The notes under the pieces are model-generated. The model did not search any database and was not told the DNA's origin. It saw only the letters and a list, made by a program, of their open reading frames with translations. Shown piece by piece: positions 12,570 to 24,110 of a DNA stretch of 64,000 nt. Positions within the stretch are counted from its first letter, which is position 1, and each line of letters opens with the position of its first letter. This stretch comes from Nephrocerus scutellatus (Eukaryota > Arthropoda > Insecta > Diptera > Pipunculidae): positions 10,085,969 to 10,149,968 of the forward strand of contig OX352762.1 of NCBI GenBank assembly GCA_947095585.1, given 5' to 3'. Both the position numbers and the translations under genes were made by a program.

Positions 12570-14560
12570 TTACGTCAGAGTCCGGATCACTTTCTCCAAC
12601 GCCAGGTTGAAGAGGACGCAGGCCAGTCCACCCCCTTGTCGGAGCCCGTTATAGATGTTGAATGGGCTTGATAGTGATCCGGATATTTTTACTTGGCTCA
12701 TAACATTGGTCATGGTCGACCTACAGTTTATTTGGGATGCCGAATTCTCTCATGGCTTTATAAAGTTCTACTCTGGCTATGCTATCATAGGCGGCGTTAA
12801 AGTCTATAAAAAGAAACTCTAGACATTTTTCCATCACCTGCCTAAGGGTGTAAATCTGATCAGTTGTTCATTTGCCTGGGGTGAAGTTACACTAGTATGG
12901 ACCAATGATACCTTAAGCGTATGGGGCTATCCTCATCATCATCATCATCGTGTCCTCTAACCCCGGTTGGGGCATAGGGCGTCAACAAAACGTCTCCATC
13001 CTTCACGGTCTGCAGCAAGGTATTTTAGCTGTGGCCACGTCCTTCTCTGGGATTCTGCTTCTGCTAAGACAGTTGATTTCCAAGTTTTTCTTTTGTCTTC
13101 TTGGGACTAAATCTTATACGCGGTACTCAACAACGTTATACCACGATAATTGCTGCAGGTTGTGATATCTGCTTTCCTATGTATGGAGCACAGGATGCCT
13201 CTTCGCCAGTCTTCTGGCATCGCTTCTTCCTCCCATACCTGCACTATAAGTTCATGAATTGCTTGGTGTATTGCGGGGACTCCTGTTTTAATCAGCTCCG
13301 CTGGGATACCATCAGATCCCGGGCCCTTATTTTTTAGAGCCGATTTATCGCTCTGCTAAATTCGTTTATGCTTGGTGGCGGCAGCATAGTGTTCGGCCTC
13401 CACTTCCTCAGTTAGCTGGCCATTAAGCAACTCATAAAAGTGCTCTTCCCATCGCTCTAATATGCCTTTGTGATCGGCGATCAGATAACCCTCTTTGTCT
13501 TTGCAGTATGTGCAACGCGGTGTATATAGCGTTACACCGCGTACTGTTTGGTAGAACTTCCGCGCCTAGTGCGGTCCTCGCTCTCTATACTGTTCCAGTT
13601 CACGGACGTGATTCTTCTCCCAGGCTGCCTTCTTTCGCCGGTGAACTGTCTTTTGTGCTCTTTATATTCATCTTCGCGTGTCCACGTTCTATGAGATTGT
13701 TGCATTGCTCGGTACGCAACATTCTTACGTTCAGTCGCTAGGTTACATTCGTCATCGAACCAGTCGTTCCGATCTCTACGGCTACTGCCTAGGATGGAGT
13801 CAGCAGTACCAATAACAGTATTTTTAAGGTGTGTCCATTTCTCTTCTACGCCCGACATCTCAGCCTCAGGACTTATTCTCCCTGCATTTAGGGCGAGTCC
13901 TATCGTCTGACCGTAGTTGTTTCTGGTCTCTTGTTGACTCGAATCTGATTCGCGGATGCTGTCTTTTTTGATGTGGCAATCCGCGCTCGGAGCACCATAC
14001 CAACAAGATAGTAGTCCGAGTCGACGTTGGCACATCGGTACGTTTATACCGTCATCAGATTCGGTTTGTGGTGGCGGTCTATCAATACGTGGTCTATCCG
14101 GTTGCGAGTGACTCCATCAGGAGATACCCAGGTGGCTTTGTGGATATTTTTACGCGCAAACGTTGTACTCGCAACGACCAAATTATTTCTTGCTGCCATC
14201 TCTATGACTCGTTGTTCATTGTCATTAGTGTTCTCGTGTAAGCTATGTGTGCCAATGTACTGCCTGAATACTGGCTCCCTACCTATTTTGGCATTCATAT
14301 CCCCCAGAATGATTTGTACGTCATACTGAGGACTGGCATGGAGTTCCCGTTCGGCTGATTCAAAGAACTCTTCTTTTTCATTATCTGGGGAATCCTCTGT
14401 AGGTGCGTGGATGTTTATGAGGCTTATGTTTTTAAATATGCCCCGCACGCGAAGGGTGCATAGCCGTTCATTTACTGTTTTAAAGCCGATAACGGTGGGT
14501 TTCATTCTTTTGCTGACCAGAACCCCCACCCCGAGCACATTATGTCTTGCATGCTGGCTG
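12570..14560 (-). mobile_element. RTE retrotransposon remnant (endonuclease and RT N-terminal half)
   Basis: This is one of the longest RTE remnants here. The minus frame at 14044-14538 is an uninterrupted 164-codon piece of the APE-type endonuclease: INIHAPTEDSPDN, then QIILGDMNAKIG, then RNRIDHVLID. It includes the GDMN motif and the HAPTE block but lacks the N-terminus. RT pieces follow: APGSDGIPAELIK, a frameshifted WRRGILC, YRGITLLSTAYK, then FIDFNAAYDS (first catalytic Asp present), then LRQGGGLACVLFN. It stops before the YADD motif, so the 3' end was lost after insertion. A 155-bp tail of another RTE is inserted at 12935-13090. Confidence 0.85.
12935..13090 (-). mobile_element. RTE 3' tail nested inside another RTE copy
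   Basis: Minus reading gives the RTE C-terminus: TWKSTVLAEAESQRRTWPQL, then REGWRRFVDALCPNRG, then a stop and a tail of (ATG) units, seen on the plus strand as CATCATCATCATCATC at 12935-12950. Alignment with the uninterrupted copy at 2320-2400 shows that this piece replaced about 25 bases of the host RTE between GGGGCTATCCT and CTTATACGCGGTACT. It is a severely 5'-truncated insertion made by the usual target-primed mechanism. Confidence 0.75.
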
Positions 14561-14599
14561 ATTTTTGTAACTCAACTGAATTGCTGTTATGTCAACATT

Positions 14600-14720
14600 A
14601 TATTTGGCTGTGTATACAAAATACAAAACCGTGTGATAAAACTTATTGGTGACGAAAAGATTGCGAAATCAACGTCTCCCCGGGACCAAAGAAAAAAACA
14701 AAGATGTTCTTGTCTGTGGA
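14600..14720 (+). mobile_element. CR1-type RT C-terminal scrap
   Basis: Plus reading gives IQNRVIKLIGDEKIAKS, the same block as IQNRTIKLIDDENILKS at 39120-39220. It lies near the end of CR1/Jockey-group reverse transcriptases. Only about 40 codons are recognisable. Confidence 0.6.
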
Positions 14721-14734
14721 ACGGAAACACCAAC

Positions 14735-15075
14735 GGGCATCTCAAAATGGTATAGTTTTCAAAATTCCAGATCCTAATGACCATATCTCAGAATTTCAAT
14801 AGGACAAGTCGTAAAGTTGCATCTTAGTCCTACATACCGAAGTGCATGTGAATCGCTGTAAAACTGCTTTGTTCCAGAACATAATGATCATATTCCAGAA
14901 TTTCAATAGGAAGAAGTCTTATATTCGAATCTTAGTCCTACATACGGATTTGCATACGAATCAGTGTCATACTTAACAGTGTCTCACAACATTGTCTCAC
15001 TTAAAAGTGTGAGCATAACAGTGTGTCACTTAACATTTTCCTTTTTGAACATGCACCCCCTTGAAGTGAGACGTT
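14735..15075. repeat. Two divergent tandem units of about 115 bp, related to the 9.98-10.1 kb block
   Basis: Units at about 14745-14865 and 14868-14965 share CCAGAATTTCAATAGGA or near versions of it, then TCTTAGTCCTACATAC, then GCAT-CGAATC-GTG. The first unit also shares TCTCAAAATT-CAGAT with 9993-10012 in the unclassified element. Downstream (14970-15075) are several TGTCTCAC / AGTGTGAG inverted motifs. No coding sequence was found. Confidence 0.5.
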
Positions 15076-16704
15076 GTCACGTCAAAAAAGTATTTGCACC
15101 GCACTAGCATCGAAAACACAGCAATCCAAGATCTCGGATATATTATTGGATTCTTATTGTCTGATAGTGCCGAGCAAACATTTGGAAGGCTTCGTGCAAT
15201 GAAAGAAGTCCATTATCCGTTACAACGATTGCTGACATTATTTGAGTTTTTGAGCAACAATACAAAACAACAACAGAATTTGCTGTGCATACAGGAAATT
15301 CGGCAAAATTCGGAATGACAATTCCTCTTTGAATCTGTGCTCATAGTTGCTGCATTGTAGCGCAGAGAAAGTTCTTCGGACGAATGGAATTTCTCCTCCC
15401 ACAATACACAGCGATGATCAAAATTGGACGGAAGGTACCATTCAGAGTTGTAGAGTAGAAGATGACGAAGATGCTCGCTCTCTACACACACAGAGTTGCA
15501 GTTGCAGGATCCACAGTGAATTTTCAGATTTCTACCCAAGGATGTAGAAAATCGAAATCACAAACTCTAATCCTCTGTCTAGCATTGGGATATAATCGGC
15601 GACAAGACTACCTCTTTCAAGCAACTTCAATTTGACGCACAACCAAAGTAAAACAAAAAAGGACTTTCGCATGAATAGACGAAGGTAGAGTTGTACAGCC
15701 ATAGACTGTAGCATCCTCCAAGAGTATATTATGCAGATTACACAACTGATGGCTTTCTAAAGAGATTGTCCATTTGCATGAAGACTGAGTGTCTAAATTT
15801 CATTTCATCCAACTGTCGCATTGTGCAGGATGGACGCATTGTGGTAGGTAGTGGTGCGCTTGTGCGAAACTTTAGGAAAAAAAACTACGTTCGTGTTTTG
15901 TTGATGCAGCAAATGATGATGACGGAACAAAAAGACGAATAATGTTGATTATGCGATGGCGGTCAACATCATCCTCTGCAGCCTGTTGCAGCCACGTTAA
16001 AGTGAAACAAAAAGTGAACGGACGATAGTATTTCGGACATATTCTTCGGGTGAATACGCGAATTTTGACAAAAGTTTTAGACCGATTAGCAAACGATTAT
16101 CTGTCAGAGAATGGTTGCAGCGTTTGCAAGAATATCCCGCAGAATCATAAAAGAGTTCCACTTTACTGGTTTCTGTGGGTGGATTGAGTAAAAAAATTGC
16201 ATATGTAAGGGTTCTTCTTAATCCTTTTTAATATGGCTTGGTAGTTTTTTTTCCTGGTCCATTTAATACCCATTTTGGATGGGTATGTTGGCATGGTAGA
16301 GAAAGGGTAATGATAGACGTGGCCGCTTAAGCAGAATGGAAAATTCTACTTTGCTACTGTTCTAATAAGTAAAAAAACGTATACTAAAAAACAGTTTTAC
16401 TATTCAGTGATACCTACAAATATTTTAATTGCAAATCGACCCATATATAGGAATTCTGAATCATGCAATCAAAAACTAGTTTAAGAATGATATAACAAAC
16501 TATTTCTATTTAAATAAAGTAGTTTTTTCAATCTGTCGTATTGCGAGAGTATCGATACTCAGCATCAGGCAAAGAATGAAGAAGCTACCTTACCACTTTG
16601 CACTGTAGATCGTTGCTGAAGATCTTTTACAGAATATTCGAATGGCCATCAATTTGCAAATAAATAATTGTGATGTCACATGATTCTGCAGACAAGAAAA
16701 CGAA
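15076..16704. other. No assigned gene; overlapping open frames of unknown meaning
   Basis: Both strands stay open for 60-110 codons around 15094-15714. The minus frame 15213-15539 has 11 cysteines. I recognise no domain, no start context or splice sites that define an exon, and no repeat partner in the window. It could be an eroded element or chance. Confidence 0.3.
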
Positions 16705-16930
16705 GAATTCCCTGAATTAGTTGGACGGGAACTCCATGCCTGCCCTCAGTATGATGTAAAAATCATTCTGGGGGATATGAACGCAAAAATATGTGGGGAG
16801 CCAGTGTTCAGGCAGTACATTGGCACCCATAGCTTACACTAGAACACTAATGACAATGCACAACGGGTCATAGAGATGGCAGCAAGCAATAATTTGGTTC
16901 TTACGAGTAAATGTTTGGAGGTAAGAATAT
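16705..16930 (+). mobile_element. RTE endonuclease fragment
   Basis: Plus-strand DNA matches the endonuclease region of the copy at 14150-14400 (reverse complement). It reads RELHACPQYDVKIILGDMNA, then a gap, then REPVFRQYIGTH and IEMAASNNLV, and contains the GDMN catalytic motif. The frame is broken after HSLH. Confidence 0.8.
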
Positions 16931-17100
16931 TCACAACATCACTATCACTATCTTTTTTGTGTATTGTTTCCATCGCGTATCGATCGCGATTGTTGAATTC
17001 ATACGACTGGAACTTGAGGAAGAATATACAAAGCTCAGAAGTTATAAAAAAATAGTTTACCGGCGAAAAAAAGCAGCTTTACATAGACTATAAAATTATA

Positions 17101-17487
17101 TTACCTCTCCATCAGATGACATCCCCCGACGGAGCTGATTAAATCTAGATGGCTAGCATTACACCAAACAATACATGAACTAATAATGCAACTATGGGAG
17201 AATAAACGACGGATTATTTTATTGCTAATCCCGTTTTGTCGGGTTTTTCGGCGGACTGGAGTCGTTTGAACAGCTCCGTTTAATGGTTTTGATCCTGTCT
17301 TGTTTTGGATTTTTGTTTGGCACTGAGCTAGTGCCTTGTCATGGGAGAGTCCCGTTTGTTTTCGGAAGGTCAGTCTTTTCCTCGCAGCTCCCCTTAGGTG
17401 TTGTCTGTTGTTCTTCTTGTCCTTAAGGTCTAAACTTATTAGTCCGCCCCTTAGCTCAGAAGTTCTTGATATCGACATGCTATCCAA
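17101..17487 (-). mobile_element. Possible ORF1 (gag-like) fragment of a non-LTR element
   Basis: An uninterrupted 128-codon minus frame, basic, with the stretch LRGAARKRLTFRKQTGLS followed by acidic/alanine-rich sequence. Blocks of the form GAARKR...G are common in the first ORF of LOA/I-type elements of flies, which is the basis of the call. There is no zinc knuckle in view. It stands directly beside the tandem array at 17505-18455. It could instead be a chance frame. Confidence 0.35.
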
Positions 17488-17504
17488 GCATTCTAGGAAT
17501 TCAT

Positions 17505-18455
17505 GGAGTTATTTTTCGAAAATGAAAAATACAGTTAGTTTTAATAAAACATACAGTTCTATGAACTGTGTACATTCAAGCAATATAAATTTTCCTTGAC
17601 TGGAATAAATAAATAATAAAATTAATTTAATTATTTTTCGAAAACAAAAATGCTGTTTGCTTTAGTAAAATAAGATCAATGCAACTATGAACTATCAATT
17701 CAAACAATGAACATTTTCATTCAATGGAAAATAATGGAATTATTTTTTTCAGAATTGAAAATACCGTTTGTTTAGATAAAATACACAGTTCTTTGTATTT
17801 ATGAACGGCATACATTCAAAGAATAAAGATTTGTCTTGACTGAAAAATAATGGAATTAATTTTCGAAAATGAAAAATACAGTTTATTTTAATAAAATACA
17901 CAGTTCGTTGTATCTATGAATTATGAATTCAAAAAATGAAAAATTTCCTTAACTGGAAATTAATGGAATTATCTTTTAAAAATTAAGAAAAGAGTTTGTT
18001 TTAATAAAATACACAGTTCGTTGTATTTATGAACGGCATACCTACATTCAAAGAATGAAGATTTGTCTTGACTGAAAAATAATGGAATTAATTTTCGAAA
18101 ATGAAAAATACAGTTTATTTTAATAAAATACACAGTTCGTTGTATCTATGAATTATGAATTCAAAAAATGAAAAATTTCCTTAACTGGAAATTAATGGAA
18201 TTATCTTTTAAAAATTAAGAAAAGAGTTTGTTTTAATAAAATACACAGTTCGTTGTATTTATGAACGGCATACCTACATTCAAAGAATGAAGATTTGTCT
18301 TGTCTGAAAAATAATGGAATTAATTTTCGAAAATGAAAAATACAGTTTATTTTAATAAAATACACAGTTCGTTGTATCTATGAATTATGAATTCAAAAAA
18401 TTAAAATTTTCCTCGACTGGAAATTAATGGAATTATTTTTCAAAAACCACTTAAA
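17505..18455. repeat. Satellite-like array of about 116-bp monomers, inner 232-bp dimers
   Basis: About eight AT-rich monomers. Each has a core of GGAATTA, a purine-rich GAAAA stretch, AATAAAATACACAGTTC and TATGAA. In the right-hand part the motif TGAAAAATAATGGAATTA recurs at 17841, 18073 and 18305, exactly 232 bases apart, with two alternating monomer types (A with CTATGAATTATG, B with TTATGAACGGCATAC). The inner dimers are almost identical. The left-hand monomers (17505-17740) are clearly more diverged. This is a local higher-order repeat; no coding function. Confidence 0.9.
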
Positions 18456-19689
18456 TAATTGTATCAGTGTAGGACGACACAAGAGCTATCCACACTGATG
18501 CTTGAGCAAAATAAATGAATGCAATAAAGTAGCATTTGCCACGCAAAACGCACCTAACACATTCATTTGCACTCATACCTACCCATTTGCCCATTTATCA
18601 CCTAAATATTCCTGCACGGTAAAATAGTTACAAGTACCGCGGGAGCGAAGAAGTGAAGCAGAGATTGATTCTGTCCGTATGTGAATGACAGTGGCAACAA
18701 TTGGTAAAATATCCGGTTAACATTAATTTATGGCCATTACCGCGGGGAGGGGGATATGCACGCGGTGCCACGCGACATCAATTCAAATCGACTTAACAAA
18801 TTTTACAACGTTAACTCTGTGTCGCGTTTGCAATTTGCAATTTCATTCGGAATGTTAGCCAAGGAAGGTGGGTGGGATACGCATACATACGCACCGCACC
18901 GCCCTATAGAAATTGAGTTGCTAAAATTTTGCAACACCGGCAACGGTTCTAACTTAAATTCCGTGCTGTGACTGGGAGATTACTACGCATTGTACGAGTA
19001 TTGCCGCGGGGAATGTGCTGCCCGCGTCGTCTACTTCGTCCGCTTCGTCTGATGTGGTTTCCTCTTGAACGGCAACATTACCGTTGTTTGCTATACGTGC
19101 ATGGCTTTAACTTGTCTCGCTTAGATGAAAACCCGCTTTGATGTAATAGTAACAATGGAGCAATTTTCCACATGCACTGGAATTATTGCAGATTATGGAG
19201 ACGATGTATGTGGCTTTTAAAATGTTTGCCTGCGTGCGTAATCCTTTGTGCGTTAATTAAATTTGGGATTTTAAATTTCCACATAAAAGAGTACAAAATT
19301 ATCTTTCAAGTATTATGGTGAACGAAATGTTTTGAGATATATGCAGAATGTTGTATGTTGTTATAGTGTATTGTGTCATATATACGATAAACATCTTTCT
19401 TCAGAATGTGTGGTATATCTACAAACAAATAGATGTGATTTTTCATATCAAACGTTAACTTTAAGGATTAAGAATTTAGGGTTGCCTATCAAAGTGGATG
19501 AAATCGACTCTAAATCCAGTTAAGAGTTTTTTTTTTTGCGGTTTCTTACTACCAGACCCAGACTGTAGAGACAGAAAAGAGTAAGAACCAAAACCAAAGA
19601 AAAGTTTTTGAAGGGAATGATGTCAGTAGACAATTGAAGAGCTCAGTGGGTGATTGGGGTACATAACATCTCTCTTCGGGACATCACCT
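18456..19689. other. Single-copy-looking DNA, no gene
   Basis: Less AT-rich than its neighbours (about 18600-19060), with CpG-containing stretches such as CCGCGGGGA at 19003. Short frames only. It could contain regulatory DNA, but nothing here identifies it. Confidence 0.4.
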
Positions 19690-20075
19690 GGGATGAAGAC
19701 GAGAATACCACCGTATTTCAATGTAACTATACTTACTCCTGGTATCTACAACGCAATCTGATAGATATTTTTAATTGGAAAGGAGGCAGGTAGTATCATA
19801 TATATGGCTTCCAAAGAATCTGCGAAATGAAGCAATATGACACGTTGCACGTATTGCAAGGAAAAAGAGATATTAACTGATCGCCGATCTTAAAGGCATC
19901 TCGAAGTCATGGAAACAAAACTGTTCATGTGTTACTAAAAGATCGGTTAGCTGATGAATTTTGGCTTCATCAATGACCGATGACCACGCTAGCAAATGCA
20001 GAGTTAGCTAAACAATAAATCGGCTTATAATTAATACGCTCTCGGAACTAGATGATATCGTAACGAAGTTTTTCA
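19690..20075 (+). mobile_element. RTE linker/RT fragment on the plus strand
   Basis: The reverse complement of this stretch aligns with 13340-13560 and 2600-2720. Shared landmarks are GATCGGCGATCAG, CTTTGCA-TA-GTGCAACG, TCGGTCATTG-TG and GCCGATTTAT. The protein frame is heavily broken. It lies immediately beside an oppositely oriented mariner remnant. Confidence 0.65.
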
Positions 20076-20079
20076 TTAG

Positions 20080-20370
20080 TTTTTCGTATAAATGAACATG
20101 CCATGACATCCCGGTAATATTGCATTCAATGCTGATCCTGAGGTCGTCTAAGGTCTATGGCTTATTGGCATAGACCTGAAGAAAAAACTATATAGACGTC
20201 AAATCACACGAACCAGGCGGTTAATTATCTCTCCATTTCTGGTGATAGATCAGTCACCGAACTTTGACTTTTATAACTCGTTTGTGTGGCTAGCTGCAGG
20301 CATCATTGAAGAAGAAGGCCAATGACCCCTTTAGTATGAAACCCGCACTAAGCAGTCAATTTTTGTTCGC
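20080..20370 (-). mobile_element. Tc1/mariner-type (maT-like) transposase C-terminal remnant
   Basis: The minus strand reads GVIGL, then PPGSCDLTSI followed by a stop where the third catalytic Asp of the PPRSCDLTPLD block belongs. FFLQ, VYANKP and TLDDLRISIECNI follow, matching the order of the C-terminal part of this transposase family. A deletion removes the residues between FFL and VYANKP. Frameshifts and the loss of the catalytic residue make it inactive. Confidence 0.6.
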
Positions 20371-20372
20371 CT

Positions 20373-22050
20373 AATAATAGAGACAGTGCATGTCCGTCCC
20401 TTGATTACTCACTCCATACCAATGACAAATGATATAGAGTGAGTTCAATGAATGTCGTGCAGACTCCGAGATTGCTTGAATTCCCATATGGTCTCCCATC
20501 TGTCAAATCGTTGCTTCGCATACGTTGAGAAGAGGACACGTGGTCTCCTCTGCTTCTCTACAAATACTGTAGCTGTCATCCTCTTCTAGTCTTAATTTCT
20601 TTAGGCAGCTTAGCTGTCTGTTATGATAGCTATTTACTGTCTCATGAATTTCCAGATAAAAATAAGCACATCTTCGAGTGGGATGTACTTCTGCCTGGAA
20701 TACACTATTCGCCAATGCCAATGCTCCGTAGGTGAGCATTGAAATAACTATCACAGTGTACATACATCATTCATAGAGTGGGACGAACCCTGCTTTCCCA
20801 GCTTTCGCCATTAAGCATGCTCATGAACTATTCCCATATAGCAGTCCTCTCTTCGAGAGTAAACCATAAGCCCCCACGTTGCATCCCCACAACGAGCTGG
20901 GTTCTCAACCACAGTTGTCCTTAGACATTACGGCCGACCTTATTGTCTGTGGCCACAGACAACTCCCGCGGTACCAACGCCACCTTAAGGAGGTCCGCCA
21001 TCAAGTGACTTAGTTCATTCGGTGTGATTGCCCTTTTGCGAAGGAGAAAACCATTACTGGCAAATCATCGTCCGGAACCTTGAACTCTATCATTTGTCAC
21101 TAGGATTGCACCATATCCTAGGCCGCCTGGCATAGAAACTATTCCAGGCTCTTCCCCCTATCATTTGTGCACGAAATGAGCTACTAAAGAAGAGTCGTAG
21201 GTTATGACGCAATTAGAACCCCCACGGGGATCTGTGTACATACAGTGTATTAGTCTAGAACTAACACCCAATGCTTTACCAGCCACCATTCTGCACACCA
21301 TAAGTGTTCCTTTTGATTTTATCTAATATCATATCAGAATATCAGTCCAAGGTACTTGACCACTTTGATGATAGTAATCTCTTCTCCATTGACGGTAATT
21401 GCTTCAGCTTCCTTCTATTGGTGAAGTGAACCAGAGTGATCTTGGTTTGGTTTACCCTGAATTCCACCTCTGGGGTCCATCTGGTCGAGTTGGTTATTTC
21501 GTTATAGACTATGTCACAGAGCCCTTCCTCGAACTTCCCTCTTGCCATGATGAGTATGTCGTCTGCGTCGCCTTTTGCATAAGTCTCTGTTTCAGCTAGT
21601 CACTGGGGTAGGTAATCTACAAGGATGCTCCACAAGAGTGGAGACAGTACCCTTTATTGTTGGCATTCTGGTTTAGTTTTGGCCACAATGATTTTGTCAT
21701 CGACTATGGTGTTCTGGTGAACGTCATTACGCACATTCATTTAATAGTTGTTCTATCTACCTTCTTGTTCTTCAGAACAATTCTTATCGCCTCATGGAAA
21801 TGCTCCTTAGATGTCTAGGAAGACGGATAGCGTGATTTCCATACTGGCAAGGACCACTCAATATTTTCCGATAGCTTCCACAGTGCGGTCTCCGTAGATC
21901 TGCCCACTCTATATGCATATTGAGTGGAATGTAGTGGTTCTTTTTCCAATACTTTCGACCTTTTATAATAATCTTTTGATAGTCTTAAGGACAAAATAAA
22001 TTTTCGAACATGTTTGGAACCCAATTACTATACTTGTGTGGCATAAGGGT
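20373..22050 (-). mobile_element. LOA/I-type retrotransposon remnant, interrupted
   Basis: From high to low coordinates, the minus strand has the RT fingers (PLHSTQYAYRVGRSTETALW, about 21880-21960), a palm/thumb portion around 21340-21548, then LGVSSRLIHCMYT at about 21235-21275. The segment 20790-21230 does not read as this protein. Downstream, the frame at 20503-20763 joins the RT end MYTVIVISMLTYGALA directly to the RNase H piece VFQAEVHPTRR and the Cys-rich tail. The 3' end shares GAGACAGTGCATG-CCGTCCCT with the copy at 50470, fixing the terminus at about 20373. Confidence 0.75.
20790..21230. mobile_element. Unidentified insertion within the LOA-type copy
   Basis: About 440 bp, richer in G+C than its surroundings, separate two parts of the LOA reading frame (RT ending ...HCMYT on one side, MYTVIVIS... 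on the other). The repeated MYT codons at both edges (about 21238 and 20761) suggest a short duplication at the junction. It encodes nothing I recognise and has no other copy in the window. Confidence 0.4.
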
Positions 22051-23629
22051 ATCGTTCGGCTTAAGTTCTTAGGTCAAAGCGTTCCTTTAGGTTAAGTTCT
22101 TCCGCGAAATTGGCCACAAACAGATCACAGATGTGCTCAATTATTGTACCAGAATCGACAAATTTGGTACCTCACTTACATTTGCGGCTACATTTGTTAC
22201 ATTCTCTGCGTTTCTTTGTCTTGTGGGCATGGGAACATTATGAAGTATATAAGTTAACCCAAACCTGTTAACAGATATTTAGCTCTTCGTTTACTTGGAC
22301 TAGTAAGACGACCGTAGCGCACATGAAGTCCTCGCAACCGAACGGAACATTTGATAAAAGATTGAGATAATTTGCAAACGTTGTTGAATCATGTAGTTCT
22401 CATTAGTTAAATTATATATAAGGATTAGATTAAAACTTAATACCAACCGCAGATCTCTTCATGTAAATCCGAGAAACCCTGTCGGAAAAATGGGGCGTTC
22501 CAATTGAAAATCTCTTTATAATACAAAACTACTAACGCAATTTTATGGTTCTCCTTAAAACGAATTGATTCTGCTGTTGCCGTGCGTATAGCAAAAATAT
22601 CTGTTGCCCTTGTTGACAATTCTATTTTGGGTGTAGAACTAATCAATTTCCAAGCAATTGGCCAATTTGCATTTGCACATCATATTATCAGAAAGGTCCT
22701 CTTTCTCTTCCCAATCTTGTCTCCCCTCAGCACTAAGCGTCTCTCACTAACTAACAACTACTGTTCTATAATGGGTACATTTGGAATTCCAATTCTAAAC
22801 AAGACATACAAACACACACACAGGGTAGTAATACCCAAATACCGTTTAATTTGTCTAATTATATCGTACAATGCGATTTGCAATTGGGAGTTGCAACTGC
22901 ATGAGAATCGTTCAGTATCCGTATAATCAATTGAATCATTGGCACTAACATCCAGGCAGACGTTGCAATCTTGTTCCGTATGCGTATGCATGGATGTGTG
23001 CGCATTATAATAGATATTGGTTTATATTTACATATAACACACAACTCAACGTTCAATAAAAGCTAAATGTGGGCAGTCAACTGAATGCGTAATGGAACTC
23101 AATTCGATTGGCGGTGTTGGGATTGCCATGAGTTTTCTTGAATGTTTTGTTGTTGTTTTTATTTTCGTTTATTGTGTTGATTCACTTTGATATCGCTTTT
23201 CGCTCTGTTAGTTGTTAAACTGGCAGTATCATTACTTTGCCCAGCGAAAGAGAAGCACAACTGCACCAATGTCATAGAATGTACCGCATTAGATGGAACA
23301 AACATGCAGCTCATCATAAGAGAAATGCAAATTACTGCTCCAAGCTAACCAGCCGATAGATATGGACGATTTGTGGGCGGTACTCATTTTGCTGGTGAAA
23401 TTTAAAGTAAACGCAAATTATTCGCATTTTCGCAGCCGTTTATTTTTACTTCCTTTTTTTTAAAAAATACTTTTCTAATCTAAGTATCTAATCTTGATCT
23501 TCAACCCGGTTTCTGGACTTGGCAACATTCGGTAATATTTTTAGTTTCTTTTATTTAAAGAGTTCTTGTACGGCGTTTTCTTTTGCGGCAAAGAACTGAA
23601 TGATGGTTATATTCTTAACTTTTGTTTTA
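22051..23629. other. Single-copy-looking DNA, no gene
   Basis: Contains a short CA tract at 22810-22822. A motif of about 35 bases around 22473-22510 (GAGAAAC...AATGGGGCGTTCCAATTGA) has a near copy at 62973-63010. Open frames on both strands at 22437-23056 overlap each other and show no family motif. Confidence 0.4.
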
Positions 23630-24110
23630 TAGCCGATCTAGTTTGGCATTCCTAAGCTATGGGCATATACGCCATCCTTCTAGCGCACTCCTGGCCTGCC
23701 TATCTGTCACATCGGATAAATCACACCGGAAGACTTTCCGAGCAGGATCGTCGTCTCTAATGCTAGCTAGATGTTCTGTGTGGGATGGTAACGCTGATAG
23801 AACTCATCGTTATAGAGTCTTCGCAGTCTTCCTTTCTCACATACGGGTCCAACAATTCTACGTGTAAGACTTTCTTCTAAAATCTGGCTAAACGGCAGAG
23901 TGCTTTTTCCTAAGCACGTCTCGGATCCATATGTGAGTACTAGTTGTTATATGACCATTCTCTTATAAAGCTAACGCCAGGGTATTTTGGTTAAATACTT
24001 GGATTTGAAGAGTCTTGACAAAATAAAGACGACTTTGTTGGCTTTGAATAACCGTGTGCGTACTTCTAGTCCTATGCTACTATTGGCTACTTCAACCTAT
24101 AATTGACTTA
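23630..24110 (-). mobile_element. RTE C-terminal fragment
   Basis: Minus reading gives KANKVVF, KSKYLTK, VLTYGSET, RRIVGPVCERGRL and FYQRY, the thumb and C-terminal region of RTE reverse transcriptase. The same blocks lie at 56400-56560 (RRIVSPVCKKE, YQRYRNIDIVNQ), and the two stretches align at DNA level. It lacks the palm. Confidence 0.7.

Noticed and set aside
13532..14035. 167-codon minus frame as a host gene
   Set aside because: It lies collinear within the RTE copy between endonuclease and RT and matches that element's linker.
15094..15714. Cysteine-rich host exon on the minus strand
   Set aside because: No recognisable domain or exon boundaries, and the opposite strand is equally open.
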